A stretch of 64,000 nucleotides of DNA, from positions 64,023 to 128,022 of the forward strand of contig NZ_JABLSI010000017.1 in assembly GCF_019303475.1 (NCBI RefSeq). Reading direction: 5' to 3'. Source of the DNA: Streptomyces sp. JJ38 (GTDB taxonomy: Bacteria > Actinomycetota > Actinomycetes > Streptomycetales > Streptomycetaceae). The notes under the pieces are model-generated. The model made no database searches and was not told where the DNA came from. It worked only from the letters and a program-made list of their open reading frames with translations. Below are positions 44,929-53,922 of the stretch, one piece after another (the stretch's first letter is position 1; the number at the start of each line of letters is the position of its first letter). Made by a program: the position numbers and the translations under genes.

Positions 44929-45144
44929 TCACAGGTGGTGCGGCGGCTTCTCGTCCAGGAACCGGGCCAGGTCGGCCGCCGCGTCTCCGGTCGTCGCCGA
45001 CGACGATCCGCCCCAGCCGTGATCCGTGTCGTCCGCGCTGGGACGGCTCAGCGGATCGCCGAAGTCCAGCGCGGCCGCCGGATCGCGCGGGGCGCCGGGC
45101 TCGGGCGCTTCCGGCCGGCGGGCGGGGTCCTGCGATGCGGTCAT
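44929..45144 (-). CDS. Small conserved actinobacterial protein
   Basis: 71 residues, acidic, without membrane segment. The Pro/Asp-rich start and the ending DAAADLARFLDEKPPHHL recur in Streptomyces proteins of this size. Function unknown. Its ATG overlaps the TGA of the upstream adenylate-forming-like gene (ATGA), so translation is coupled. It is convergent with mscL, 9 bases apart. Confidence 0.7.
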   Translation of the reverse strand: MTASQDPARRPEAPEPGAPRDPAAALDFGDPLSRPSADDTDHGWGGSSSATTGDAAADLARFLDEKPPHHL

Positions 45145-45749
45145 GGTCCCAGCCTATCCAGGGCCTGGTGCCACCACAGGTCACGCCCCGGCACCCAGGG
45201 CACCGGCCGCGGGACGTGGTGCACGACGATCACCGACCGCACCGTGGGACAGTCGGCCAGGACCCGGTCGGCCTGCTGCTTGGCCGGGTAGAGCCCCCCG
45301 GCGTGTTCACAGGCGTCGGCGACGACCAGGATCCGGGCTCCGGCCTCCCGGAGCGCCTGGCGCAGGGTGGGCTCCGGGGCCCCCATCGGCAGGGACACAC
45401 GCAGCGCGTCCAGGCGTCCGCAGGCCATCGTCACCACGACCGACTCCGGGGACATCGGGAGCAGCACGGCCACGCGCTCTCCCGAGACGGCCCCGAGCCG
45501 GCGCAGGGCACCGGCCGCCAGCCGTGCCTGGCCCAGGAGTCGCGGATGCAGATACTCGGCCGTCGGCGGTGGCGTGGAAGGCCGCGGCCGCTCGCCTTCG
45601 TGGCCTCCCCCGCCGTTCCGGCCGGTCTTGGCGGTCGGGTGCCCGGCCTCCCGTGCCGGGCCCCCCGCGGAACCGAACTCCGGAAAGGCCGGAAGGCCCG
45701 GAGGGGACGACGCGAGGGGGCTGCTGTTCTGGTGCTGATCCGCCGACAT
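45141..45749 (-). CDS. Half-length adenylate-forming (ANL)-like protein
   Basis: 202 residues from ATG at 45749. HPRLLGQARLAAGALRRLGAVSGERVAVLLPMSPESVVVTMACGRL matches the first ~150 residues of acetyl-CoA-synthetase-like enzymes, with a CoA/AMP-synthetase layout (LREAGARILVVADA) and an ending RDLWWHQALD. The P-loop, AMP-binding core and C-terminal lid are absent, so it cannot adenylate by the usual mechanism. The reading frame is intact and coupled to the 71-residue gene, so it may be a conserved non-catalytic protein and not simply a fragment. Confidence 0.65.
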   Translation of the reverse strand: MSADQHQNSSPLASSPPGLPAFPEFGSAGGPAREAGHPTAKTGRNGGGGHEGERPRPSTPPPTAEYLHPRLLGQARLAAGALRRLGAVSGERVAVLLPMSPESVVVTMACGRLDALRVSLPMGAPEPTLRQALREAGARILVVADACEHAGGLYPAKQQADRVLADCPTVRSVIVVHHVPRPVPWVPGRDLWWHQALDRLGP

Positions 45750-45846
45750 GCCGTCCAGCGTCCGGGGCACGCATGAACGTCTGATCAACGTTCGCTGTAC
45801 GCCCCGGCACCGTTCCTCGCGCCGCGGGAGCTGGTACCCATGTTCC

Positions 45847-46974
45847 GTGGCTGACGAAACCGAGATCAGGCGACAAACCCGTCCCGCCCCGCGCGGCACC
45901 GGCGACACAGGGCACGCTGGGCCCGGCCGGGCGACGGCCGGAGACCGGCGGGAGCAGGGCCCACACGACGCGCTGACCGACGTGCCGGGGATGCGCGTGG
46001 GCCATGCTCAGCGCGCCGACGACGGCTGGCTCACGGGCACCACCGTAGTGCTCGCGCCCCAGGGCGGTGCGGTGGCCGCCGTGGACGTGCGCGGCGGCGG
46101 GCCGGGGACGCGCGAGACGGACGCCCTGGACCCGCGCAACGTGGTGCAGCGTGTCGACGCCGTCGTACTCACCGGCGGCAGCGCCTTCGGGCTCGACGCC
46201 GCGACGGGGGTCGCGTCCTGGCTGGAGGAGCAGGGGCGCGGGGTCCCGGTCGGGCCGGACCCGGCGCAGGTGGTGCCGGTCGTTCCGGCGGCCTGCCTCT
46301 TCGATCTGGGCCGCGGCGGGGACTGGCGGGCCCGTCCCGACGCCGCCCTGGGGCGGGCCGCCGCCGAGGACGCGCGAGCGAGCGGGAGCGCGGTCGCGCA
46401 GGGGAACGTCGGTGCCGGCACGGGGGCGGTGACGGCCGGGCTCAAGGGCGGCGTGGGCACGGCTTCCACGCGGTTGTCCTCGGGGCCGACCGTTGCCGCG
46501 CTGGCCGTGGTCAACGCGGTCGGTACGGTGCTGGACCCGGAGTCCGGCGTGCTCTACGGCGAGCTGTTCGCGGGCCGCTACGCACCCCCCGCTCCCGAGC
46601 GGCACACTGCCGCCCGAGAGCGGCTGGAACGCGCTCGGGCCGCGCTCGGCATGCCGCCGCTGAACACCACGCTGGCCGTGATCGCGACGGACGCCGCGCT
46701 CACCAAGGCGCAGGCGCAGAAGTTGGCCGGGTGCGCGCACGACGGGCTCGCCCGTGCCATCCGTCCCGCGCACCTGATGCACGACGGGGACACGGTGTTC
46801 GCCCTTTCCGCGGGCCGGCGGGAGCCCGCCGGGCCGGCGGAGCTGAACGCGATCCTGGCCGCCGGGGCCGACACACTCACCCGGGCGATCGTCAAGGCGG
46901 TGCTCGCCGCCGAGACCGTGAGCACCGCCCATGGCGAGATCCCCGCCTACCGGGACCTCTACGACCGGGCCTGA
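45847..46974 (+). CDS. P1-family (DmpA/NylC-like) peptidase
   Basis: 375 residues from GTG at 45847. LTDVPGMRVGHAQR, VVLTGGSAFGLDAATGVASWLEE and GNVGAGTGA are family motifs. PPLNTTLAVIATDA resembles the Asn-Thr self-cleavage site of NylC-type members, where the new N-terminal Thr is the nucleophile. Members hydrolyse beta-amino or cyclic amide substrates; the true substrate is unknown. It is divergent from the ANL-like gene, with 97 bases between starts. Confidence 0.88.
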   Translation: MADETEIRRQTRPAPRGTGDTGHAGPGRATAGDRREQGPHDALTDVPGMRVGHAQRADDGWLTGTTVVLAPQGGAVAAVDVRGGGPGTRETDALDPRNVVQRVDAVVLTGGSAFGLDAATGVASWLEEQGRGVPVGPDPAQVVPVVPAACLFDLGRGGDWRARPDAALGRAAAEDARASGSAVAQGNVGAGTGAVTAGLKGGVGTASTRLSSGPTVAALAVVNAVGTVLDPESGVLYGELFAGRYAPPAPERHTAARERLERARAALGMPPLNTTLAVIATDAALTKAQAQKLAGCAHDGLARAIRPAHLMHDGDTVFALSAGRREPAGPAELNAILAAGADTLTRAIVKAVLAAETVSTAHGEIPAYRDLYDRA

Positions 46975-47049
46975 GCGAGGCCGTCGCGAGCGCACGTGGG
47001 CAGGTCACCCCTGTGCCCGGCGACGGTGGAGCCCCCGAGGCTGGTCGGC

Positions 47050-47079
47050 GCGTGCGGCCCTGCCGCCAGGGCCGCACGC
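47050..47079 (+). terminator. GC hairpin downstream of the P1 peptidase
   Basis: A 12-bp perfect stem (GCGTGCGGCCCT / AGGGCCGCACGC) with a 6-base loop, about 75 bases after the stop. No U-run, as usual in Streptomyces. Confidence 0.65.
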
Positions 47080-47117
47080 CGCCCACCGGCCGTGTTCCGC
47101 TCCTGACACCTCCCGGC

Positions 47118-47152
47118 GCGCCCCGGGCGAGAGCCCGTCCCGCCCGGGGCGC
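47118..47152 (-). terminator. GC hairpin downstream of hrdD
   Basis: A 12-bp stem (GCGCCCCGGGCG / CGCCCGGGGCGC) with an 11-base loop, 18 bases past the hrdD stop. It forms a two-hairpin barrier between convergent genes with the 47050 hairpin. Confidence 0.7.
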
Positions 47153-47170
47153 AGCGTCCAACCGCCGAAG

Positions 47171-48181
47171 CTACGCCGCCGCGTCGAAACCGGTGTCGCG
47201 TGCCATGCGCTTCAGCTCCATCAGCGCGTGCTTCTCGATCTGGCGAATCCGCTCGCGGGTCAGCCCGTGCTGCTTGCCGACCTCGGTCAGCGTCCGCTCG
47301 CGACCGTCCTCGATCCCGTAGCGGGCGCGGATGATGGAGGCCGTCCGGTTGTCGAGCCGGCCGATGAGGCTCTCCAGCTCCTCGCTGCGCAGCAGCGTCA
47401 GCACGGACTGCTCGGGCGAGATCGCCGAGGTGTCCTCCAGCAGATCGCCGAACTGCGTCTCCCCCTCGTCGTCCACGGACATGTTCAGGCTCACCGGGTC
47501 CCGCGCCCAGTCGAGCACGTCGGTGACGCGCTCGGGCGAGGATCCCAGCTCGGCGGCTATCTCCGTCGCCTCGGGCTCGCGCCCGTGCTCGCGGCCGAAC
47601 TCCCGCTGCACGCGCCGGATACGGCCGAGCTCCTCGACGAGGTGCACGGGCAGCCGGATCGTGCGCGACTGGTCCGCGATGGAGCGGGTGATCGCCTGAC
47701 GGATCCACCACGTCGCGTAGGTGGAGAACTTGAAGCCCTTGGTGTAGTCGAACTTCTCCACGGCCCGCACGAGGCCCGCGTTGCCCTCCTGGATCAGGTC
47801 GAGCAGGGGCAGGCCGCTGCGCGGGTACCGACGGGCGACGGCGACCACGAGGCGCAGGTTGGACCGGATGAAGACATCTTTCGCCCGCTCGCCCTCGGCT
47901 ACGACGGCCTCGAGCTCCTCGCGCGTGGCCTGCTCACCGGCTCCACCGGCGAGCGGTTCCTCCGCACCCTCCAGGATGCGGCGGGCGTAGACCCCGGCCT
48001 CGATCGCGAGCGAGAGCTCCACTTCCCTGGCGGCGTCCAGCAGTGGCGTGCGGGCGATCTCGTCGAGGTACATGCCGACCAGGTCACGGTCGGCGACATC
48101 GCCGCCTACGCGCGCACTGTTCGCCGTTTCAGCACCTTCGACGGCGGGCTGCTGACGACGGGCGACGGCACGGGTTGCCAT
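47171..48181 (-). CDS. hrdD: RNA polymerase sigma factor HrdD (principal-type, sigma-70 group 2)
   Basis: 336 residues from ATG at 48181. Region 1.2 DLVGMYLDEIARTPLL, region 2 FIRSNLRLVVAVARRY ... EKFDYTKGFKFSTYATWWIRQAITRSI, region 3, and region 4.2 LTEVGKQHGLTRERIRQIEKHAL are all present. The long region 1.1 extension of HrdB is absent, so it is a non-essential principal-type factor. Length and the divergent phosphinothricin-acetyltransferase-like neighbour match what I recall of the S. coelicolor hrdD locus. The upstream 200 bases contain an AT-rich stretch that suits a stress-type promoter. Confidence 0.88.
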   Translation of the reverse strand: MATRAVARRQQPAVEGAETANSARVGGDVADRDLVGMYLDEIARTPLLDAAREVELSLAIEAGVYARRILEGAEEPLAGGAGEQATREELEAVVAEGERAKDVFIRSNLRLVVAVARRYPRSGLPLLDLIQEGNAGLVRAVEKFDYTKGFKFSTYATWWIRQAITRSIADQSRTIRLPVHLVEELGRIRRVQREFGREHGREPEATEIAAELGSSPERVTDVLDWARDPVSLNMSVDDEGETQFGDLLEDTSAISPEQSVLTLLRSEELESLIGRLDNRTASIIRARYGIEDGRERTLTEVGKQHGLTRERIRQIEKHALMELKRMARDTGFDAAA

Positions 48182-48382
48182 GCGCTCTCCCTTGCGTGTG
48201 TCACTTGCTGGGCGGTGGCGGACCGGACACCCGTGTCTGGGGACGTCCGGAACTTCCGTCCTGCCTGACCGGGTAACCGTTTCCGAACATCTCAACGAGT
48301 CGAATCCGGACAGAATTCCCAACTTGCCCGCCGTTTTTTTGATCATGCAGTATCCTGGCCCGCCGCAACCTGGAGGGGGCGC

Positions 48383-48958
48383 GTGGCAACCCCGGCAGAG
48401 GTGCAGGTCAGACCGGGCGACGAGGAGGACCTCGACGCCCTGACGGCGCTCTACAACCACTACGTCACTGAGACGCCGATCACATTCGACCTGACGCCGT
48501 TCACCCCCGACGAGCGACGTCCGTGGCTGCTGTCCTACTCCAAGGACGGCCCCCACCGGCTCCTGGTTGCGGAGGAGCGCGTCTCCGCGTCCGACGGGGG
48601 CCGCGCCGACGCGCCGACCCCCGCCCGCGTGCCCGCCCCCGGCAGGCTGCTGGGCTACGCCACGAGCAGCCCGTTCCGGGCCAAGCCCGCCTACGCGGGC
48701 TCCGTCGAGGTCACCGTCTACCTCGGCCCGCGTGCCGTCGGGCGCGGCGTCGGCGCCCTCCTCTACCGCCGCCTCTTCGCCGAGCTCGCCGGCGAGGACG
48801 TCCACCGAGCCTTCGCGGGCATCGCGCTCCCGAACGAGGCCTCCGTCCGCCTCCACGCCCGGTTCGGCTTCCGGTACGTCGGGACGTTCGGCGAGGCCGG
48901 GCGGAAGTTCGGCCGCTACTGGGACGTCGCCTGGTACGAGAAGTCACTGCCGGGTTAA
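48383..48958 (+). CDS. GNAT acetyltransferase, phosphinothricin-N-acetyltransferase-like
   Basis: 191 residues from GTG after GGAGGGGG. VRPGDEEDLDALTALYNHYVTETPITFDL, SVEVTVYLGPRAVGRGVGALLY and NEASVRLHARFGF are the acetyl-CoA loop and C-terminal motifs of the Pat/MnaT group, which acetylates phosphinothricin, methionine sulfone or related amines. A low-complexity insertion (~68-88) is unusual for the family. It is divergent from hrdD. Confidence 0.85.
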   Translation: MATPAEVQVRPGDEEDLDALTALYNHYVTETPITFDLTPFTPDERRPWLLSYSKDGPHRLLVAEERVSASDGGRADAPTPARVPAPGRLLGYATSSPFRAKPAYAGSVEVTVYLGPRAVGRGVGALLYRRLFAELAGEDVHRAFAGIALPNEASVRLHARFGFRYVGTFGEAGRKFGRYWDVAWYEKSLPG

Positions 48959-49129
48959 CGGCGCCGAACCGAACCGCCCGCACCCCCCTACCGCACGCCG
49001 GAAACACCCCTATGTCGCGGGGGCCCGGCACTTCTTCCCGACCCACGCGGACAGCCTGCACGGCAGGGTCCGCGGTCTCCGCGCGCCCTGGTCCTTCGTC
49101 CCCGGGACGCCACGGAAGTGAGAGTCACC

Positions 49130-49978
49130 ATGCCCGCGACATCCACGCGTGCCACCTCGCATGACACCCGCCATGACGCGAACACCCGCCTCGCGAACGC
49201 CCAGCTCCCCAGCGCCCACCTCGCGAGCGCCGCCGAGCCGGACTCGCCCGGCTACGAGGCGTCCGTCGCGCACACGACGGAGCAGATCCGTGCCGCCCAG
49301 CGGCTCCGCCACCAGGTCTTCGCCGAGGAGATGGGCGCCCGGCTCCACACCCCGCTCGCGGGCCACGACATCGACGACGTCGACGAGATCGCCGACCACC
49401 TGGTCGTCACGGAGCGCGGATCCGACACGATCGTGGGTACCTACCGGCTGGTGCCGCCCGGCCGTAGCGAGCGGCTGTACTCCGACGGCGAGTTCGACCT
49501 CGCCTCGCTCACCGCCCTGCGTCCGACGCTGATCGAGGCGGGCCGCTCCTGCGTCCACCCCGACCACCGCAACGGCACGGTGATCAACCTGCTCTGGTCG
49601 GCGCTGGCCCGCTACGTCCTGCTCTCCGGCCACCGCTACCTCGCCGGCTGTGCCTCCGTGCCCCTCTCCGACGGCGGCCGGGCCGCGCACACCGCCTGGC
49701 GGCTCGCCGAGGGCAGACACGCCGCCCCCGACGCGCTGCGCGTCACCCCGCGGCAGCCCTGGCGGCCCGTCGCGCCGGCCCCCGAGCACACCTCGCCGAC
49801 CCATCTGCCCCCGCTGCTGCGCGGCTACCTGCGCGTCGGCGCCTGGCTGTGCGAGCCCCCGGCCCATGACCCCGAGTTCCACACCGCCGACTTCTTCACC
49901 CTGCTCGACATGGAGCGCATGAACGAGCGCTACCGCCGCTACTTCCTCGGCGAGACGGCGAGCGGGGCGGAGCGGTGA
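49130..49978 (+). CDS. GNAT acyltransferase, OlsB-like (ornithine N-acyltransferase family)
   Basis: 282 residues from ATG at 49130 (an upstream GTG at 49118 adds four). QIRAAQRLRHQVFAEEMGARL, DDVDEIADHLVVTE, VGTYRLVPP and EAGRSCVHPDHRNGTVINLLW match the OlsB/hemolysin-acyltransferase group that moves a 3-hydroxyacyl chain from ACP to ornithine. Its stop overlaps the next start (GTGA) to a PlsC-like enzyme, the same partnership as olsB-olsA. Related proteins are often annotated as hemolysin. Confidence 0.82.
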   Translation: MPATSTRATSHDTRHDANTRLANAQLPSAHLASAAEPDSPGYEASVAHTTEQIRAAQRLRHQVFAEEMGARLHTPLAGHDIDDVDEIADHLVVTERGSDTIVGTYRLVPPGRSERLYSDGEFDLASLTALRPTLIEAGRSCVHPDHRNGTVINLLWSALARYVLLSGHRYLAGCASVPLSDGGRAAHTAWRLAEGRHAAPDALRVTPRQPWRPVAPAPEHTSPTHLPPLLRGYLRVGAWLCEPPAHDPEFHTADFFTLLDMERMNERYRRYFLGETASGAER

Positions 49979-50808
49979 CGCTCTGGCGCGTCACCTCCTC
50001 GTGCACGGCGAGGTGCGTGGGGCGCGCCACCCGGACGGTGTCCGCCGCGACCGCCGCCCGACGGCTGTCCGCCCTCGGCGCGACGGTCGGGCGGGCGGCC
50101 CGCGACGGCGAGGCGCTCGCCGACCCGGTGCTGCTGCGCGACCGGGCCCGGGGTGTGCTCGGCTCGCTGGACATCGCCCTGGAGATCTCCGGTGCGCCCC
50201 TGCCCGGCTTCGGCCCCCGTCATCCGGCCGACGGCCCCGGAACGCTGATCGTCGCCAACCACATCTCCTGGCTCGACGCCATCGCCCTGCTCGCCGCCGC
50301 GCCCACCCCGCTGCTCGCCAAGCGGGAGGTGGCGGAGTGGCCGGTGCTCGGACGGCTCGCCCGCCGGGCCGGCACGCTGTTCATCGACCGGGACGCCGTC
50401 CGCACGCTGCCCGACGTCGTCGCGGATGTCGCCGCCGTCCTGCGCGCCGGGCGGCCCGTCGCCCTCTTCCCCGCGGCCACCACCTGGTGCACGGCACCGG
50501 GCGGGCCCTTCCGCCGGGCCACCTTCCAGGCCGCCGTCGACGCGGGCGCCCCCGTACAGGCGGTGACCCTCGGCTACCGTCAGTACGGCGAGCCGAGCAC
50601 CGTCCCCGCCTACGTGGGCGAGTCGTCGTTCCTGACGTCCCTGCGCCACGTCGCGCGGTGCGCCGGGCTCGCCGTCACGGTCCGGGCGCACCCGCCGCTC
50701 CCGTCAGCCGGCCTCGACCGCCGTGAACTGGCCCGGCTCGCCCAGGCTTCCATGGCCGACCCCGTCCCGCCGCCTCGCCGGGCGGCCGAACGGCCCGTCC
50801 ACGTCTGA
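49975..50808 (+). CDS. PlsC-like acyltransferase, OlsA-like
   Basis: 277 residues from GTG. LIVANHISWLDAIALL gives the NHxSWLD version of the HX4D catalytic motif, and FIDRD and ALFPAATT give motifs II and III. In lysophospholipid enzymes motif III is usually FPEGT; the Ala is a known OlsA-type variation but not proof. It is proposed to add the second acyl chain to lyso-ornithine lipid made by the upstream enzyme. It ends before a strong hairpin. Confidence 0.82.
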   Translation: MTLWRVTSSCTARCVGRATRTVSAATAARRLSALGATVGRAARDGEALADPVLLRDRARGVLGSLDIALEISGAPLPGFGPRHPADGPGTLIVANHISWLDAIALLAAAPTPLLAKREVAEWPVLGRLARRAGTLFIDRDAVRTLPDVVADVAAVLRAGRPVALFPAATTWCTAPGGPFRRATFQAAVDAGAPVQAVTLGYRQYGEPSTVPAYVGESSFLTSLRHVARCAGLAVTVRAHPPLPSAGLDRRELARLAQASMADPVPPPRRAAERPVHV

Positions 50809-50854
50809 CCCGGCCACCCGGACGGCGCCAGGGAGGGGTCGCGGACACGCGCGC

Positions 50855-50889
50855 CGGGGCGGCACCGGCCGTGCGCCGGTGCCGCCCCG
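50855..50889. terminator. Bidirectional hairpin between convergent genes
   Basis: A 14-bp perfect stem (CGGGGCGGCACCGG and its complement) with a 7-base loop, centred between the plsC-like gene and the DHA2 exporter. Confidence 0.8.
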
Positions 50890-50902
50890 TTCCCCGCCGT
50901 CG

Positions 50903-52408
50903 TCAGTGCGCCAGCACCGGCACCGGCTCCGGGCCGTCCGCGTCCTTCGTGCTTCCGGCGACCGGGCCACCGCCCTGCTGGCCGCGGGCGTTGACCAGTG
51001 TGAAAGCCAGGGCCGAGGCGCCCAGCAGAATGCCGAACGCCACCCAGATCGCCGTCGTGTAGCCGTGCACGACCGCGAGCATCCGGACGTCACCCACCAC
51101 CGCGGTCGAGGGAACGTAGGACGCCGCGGCACTCGCCGCGATGGTGTTCAGCAGAGCCGTACCGATCGCGCCACCCACCTGCTGCGAGGTGTTGACCATC
51201 GCGGAGGCCACTCCCGCGTCCTGGGGCCGCACGTTGTGCGTCGCGAGCGCCATCGCCGGCATGAACGCCGTTCCCATGCCCAGGCCCAGCAGCAGCTGAG
51301 CGGGCAGGATCAGGGCCGCGTAGGAGCTGTCGAGGTCGAGCCGCGTCAGCAGCAGCATGCCGAGCGAGGCCACCAGGAACCCGGGCCCCATCAGGAACCG
51401 CGGCCGCACCCGCGTCATCAGGCGCGCGCCGATCTGCGTGGAGCCGGTCACCATGCCGGCGATCATCGGCAGGAACGCGAAGCCGGTCGTCATCGCGTTG
51501 TAGCCCTTCACCAACTGCAGGTAGTAGGTGAGGAAGAGGAACAGGCCGAACATCGCGATGATCGCGAGACCGAGGGAGAGGTACACGCCGCCGCGGTTGC
51601 GGTCGGCGACCACGCGCAGCGGCAGCAGCGGCGCCTTCGTGCGGGCCTCCGTGACGACGAAGGCCACGAGCAGCACAGCGGACACCACGAACGTCCCCAG
51701 CGTCCCCGCGTCCGTCCAGCCGTACTCCTCGGCCCGGGTGAAGCCGTACACGAGGGCGACCAGACCGGTGGTCGAGAGCACCACCCCGGGGATGTCCAGG
51801 GAGGACCGGTTCCGGGCACCCGCGGGCTCCCGGATGAACAGCACCGCCCCGACGGCCGCGACAGCCGCGAACGGGATGTTGACGTAGAAGGTCCAGCGCC
51901 AGTCCAGGTACTCGGTGAGGACGCCGCCGAGGATCAGGCCGATCGCACCGCCGCCGCCCGCGATGGCGCCGTAGATGCCGAAGGCCTTGGCCCGCTCCTT
52001 GGCATCGGTGAACATCACCGACAGCAGCGACAGCGCCGCCGGGGCGAGCAGGGCGCCGAACACGCCCTGGAGGGCCCGGGCGCCGAACAGCATGCCCTGG
52101 TTGACGGCCATGCCGCCGAGCGCGGAGGCCAGGGCGAAGCCGATCAGCCCCGTCACGAACGTCCGCTGACGTCCCCACAGGTCGGCGATCCGGCCGCCGA
52201 AGAGGAGCAGCCCGCCGAAGGCGAGCGCGTAGGCCGTGATGACCCACTGTTTGTTGGCCTCGGATATGTCCAGGTCCTGCTGGGCCGAGGGCAGTGCGAT
52301 GTTCACGATGGTGGCGTCCAGCACGACCATCAGTTGGGCGGTGGCGATGAAGGCCAGGGCCTTCCATCGCTGCGGATCAGGTTGGATGGGCGGCGCGTCG
52401 GACACCAC
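50903..52408 (-). CDS. DHA2-family (EmrB/QacA) MFS drug exporter
   Basis: 501 residues with about 14 membrane segments. LDATIVNIALPSAQQDL is the DHA2 motif D1. GGRIADLWGRQRTFVTG is motif A, and ALLAPAALSLLSVMF the motif C region. The short Ser/Asp tail is cytosolic. It lies 60 bases downstream of the TetR gene in the same direction, so it is likely its target. Substrates cannot be predicted. Confidence 0.93.
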   Translation of the reverse strand: MVSDAPPIQPDPQRWKALAFIATAQLMVVLDATIVNIALPSAQQDLDISEANKQWVITAYALAFGGLLLFGGRIADLWGRQRTFVTGLIGFALASALGGMAVNQGMLFGARALQGVFGALLAPAALSLLSVMFTDAKERAKAFGIYGAIAGGGGAIGLILGGVLTEYLDWRWTFYVNIPFAAVAAVGAVLFIREPAGARNRSSLDIPGVVLSTTGLVALVYGFTRAEEYGWTDAGTLGTFVVSAVLLVAFVVTEARTKAPLLPLRVVADRNRGGVYLSLGLAIIAMFGLFLFLTYYLQLVKGYNAMTTGFAFLPMIAGMVTGSTQIGARLMTRVRPRFLMGPGFLVASLGMLLLTRLDLDSSYAALILPAQLLLGLGMGTAFMPAMALATHNVRPQDAGVASAMVNTSQQVGGAIGTALLNTIAASAAASYVPSTAVVGDVRMLAVVHGYTTAIWVAFGILLGASALAFTLVNARGQQGGGPVAGSTKDADGPEPVPVLAH

Positions 52409-52430
52409 GGAATCCCCCTAGAGAGAACGA

Positions 52431-52461
52431 ACGGGAAGAGAACGGGAAGAGAACGGAGAGA
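52431..52461. repeat. Tandem 11-bp repeats between TetR and DHA2 genes
   Basis: Two perfect and one partial copy of ACGGGAAGAGA in the 60-base gap. They could be part of a leader or a binding site. Confidence 0.6.
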
Positions 52462-52468
52462 GCTGGAG

Positions 52469-53077
52469 TCACTCGGGCTGCCGCAGCGCCTCCAAGGTCA
52501 CCGGGGAGCCCGGCAGTTCGGAGCCGGCCGGGGCCCGCAGCCCATCGAGGAAAAGCTGGATGTGCCGGGCCATGAAGGGCTCGAACCGGGCGCAACCGGT
52601 GCCCGGCAGCGGCCGGCTGAGCTGGCTGAGCGCCATCAGCAGATCCCCCACCGCCACGTCCGTGCGCACGACCCCGGCCTCCTGGGCCCGCACCAGCACC
52701 GCGTCGACGAGCATCTGCAACCGGTCCCGCGACGCGACCCACTCGGGGTGCTCGTGGTCGACCGTCTGCGTGATCAGCGGGCACAGCGCCCCGATCCGCT
52801 CCTCCACGGCTCCGAACACGAAGCCGCACAACGCCTCGAACGGGTCATCCGCGTCGTCCAGCGCACGCTCGGCCCGCTCGGCGATCCGGTCCGTGACCCG
52901 CTGCACGACCCCCAGCACGAGGGCGCCCCGGTCGGGGAAGTTCCGGTACAACGTCGCGTTGCCCACCCCGGCCCGCCGGGCCACCTCGTCGAGCGGCACC
53001 TCGGCGCCCAGCTCGACGAACAGCTCCCGGGCGGCATCCACGATCCGCTCCCGGTTGCGCAGCGCGTCGGCCCGCAT
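52469..53077 (-). CDS. TetR-family transcriptional regulator
   Basis: 202 residues. RERIVDAARELFVELGAEVPLDEVARRAGVGNATLYRNFPDRGALV is the TetR helix-turn-helix (residues ~8-52), and the C-terminal half is a ligand-binding helical domain. It probably represses itself and the DHA2 exporter downstream. Confidence 0.93.
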   Translation of the reverse strand: MRADALRNRERIVDAARELFVELGAEVPLDEVARRAGVGNATLYRNFPDRGALVLGVVQRVTDRIAERAERALDDADDPFEALCGFVFGAVEERIGALCPLITQTVDHEHPEWVASRDRLQMLVDAVLVRAQEAGVVRTDVAVGDLLMALSQLSRPLPGTGCARFEPFMARHIQLFLDGLRAPAGSELPGSPVTLEALRQPE

Positions 53078-53233
53078 GCCGGCACCCCCTTTCGGTCAAC
53101 TCCAACACCACCACAAACGGGGACCTGCTCCCCACTTATTTCCCGCACTCCCGGTGACCTGCGTCACCCACTCCCACGCCCCGCGTCCCCCTCCCCCACC
53201 ACCCGGCCGCTACACTGACCCCGGCGCATCCCC

Positions 53234-53306
53234 GCCTCCGTAGCTCAGGGGATAGAGCACCGCTCTCCTAAAGCGGGTGTCGCAGGTTCGAATCCTGCCG
53301 GGGGCA
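53234..53306 (+). tRNA. tRNA-Arg (anticodon CCT)
   Basis: 73 bases without CCA. Acceptor GCCTCCG pairs with CGGGGGC, with one G-T pair. Anticodon stem CCGCT/AGCGG frames loop CTCCTAA, and the T-loop is TTCGAAT. CCT reads AGG, a rare codon in Streptomyces and a frequent integration target. Confidence 0.95.
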
Positions 53307-53527
53307 CTCAACGCATGGCCCTGATCTGGAGTTTCTCCCAGACGGGGCAGACCCGGCCTCGGACGTCTCGTCCGGGGCCGTTTGCGTGCGCGCCACGGGA
53401 GAGGCAGTCGCTGCCGCGATCGACCGAGCCAGGCGGGAAACCCACCGAGCGCGCGGCTGACCTGATCCCGCGGAGACGCAAGGCGCCATCCCACCGCATC
53501 TGCCGTCGGCCAGGGCGGTGGTGACGA
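53307..53527. other. Sequence downstream of tRNA-Arg
   Basis: No gene seen. A GC hairpin (CCGGCCTCGGACG, then CGTCTCGTCCGGGGCCG) at about 53352-53383 may terminate the tRNA transcript. Confidence 0.4.
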
Positions 53528-53895
53528 TCAGGGCGCCCGGTGGGTGGATGCCGGCGCCGGCGGCCTGGAGCGTCTGGTGGATCGTGGGTGGTCGGCCGCT
53601 TCCGGCTCGCCGATCGGCGCGATGCGGTCGCCGTACTCATGCCGTACCGGAGCGAGGGCTTGGGCGCAGCGGGCCTGCCGTACGGGCTTCGGGGTGGACG
53701 GCCTCCCCCGACCGGTCAAGTCCCCAGGCAGATCACGCCACCGCGCCCCGGCCCGCCCCCGGTGAGGCATGCCGTTGACCACCTGTCGGTGATCGCGTCA
53801 CCGCCCACAGCAGTTGATGCCCGTCGGTAGAAGCGGCTCCGGACGTCGCCACTCCGCCTCCGTCAGATCCCGCGACCAGTCGTCCAGGAACCAAC
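53528..53895 (-). pseudogene. IS5-type transposase N-terminal remnant
   Basis: Reading leftward from ~53890, DLTEAEWRRPEPLLPTG matches the start of IS5/IS112-type transposases. After a stop and frame change, VNGMPHRGRAGARWRDLPGDL resumes the next conserved segment (usual form: NGILWRLRTGAPWRDLPE). The catalytic residues are absent. This is a decayed insertion near tRNA-Arg. Confidence 0.6.
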
Positions 53896-53922
53896 GAATC
53901 CGTGGGCTGCGTGGGTACCCGG

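Noticed and set aside
53234..53895. Integrated element at tRNA-Arg
   Set aside because: Only IS5-like debris is present. I found no duplicate of the tRNA 3' end in the window and no integrase.
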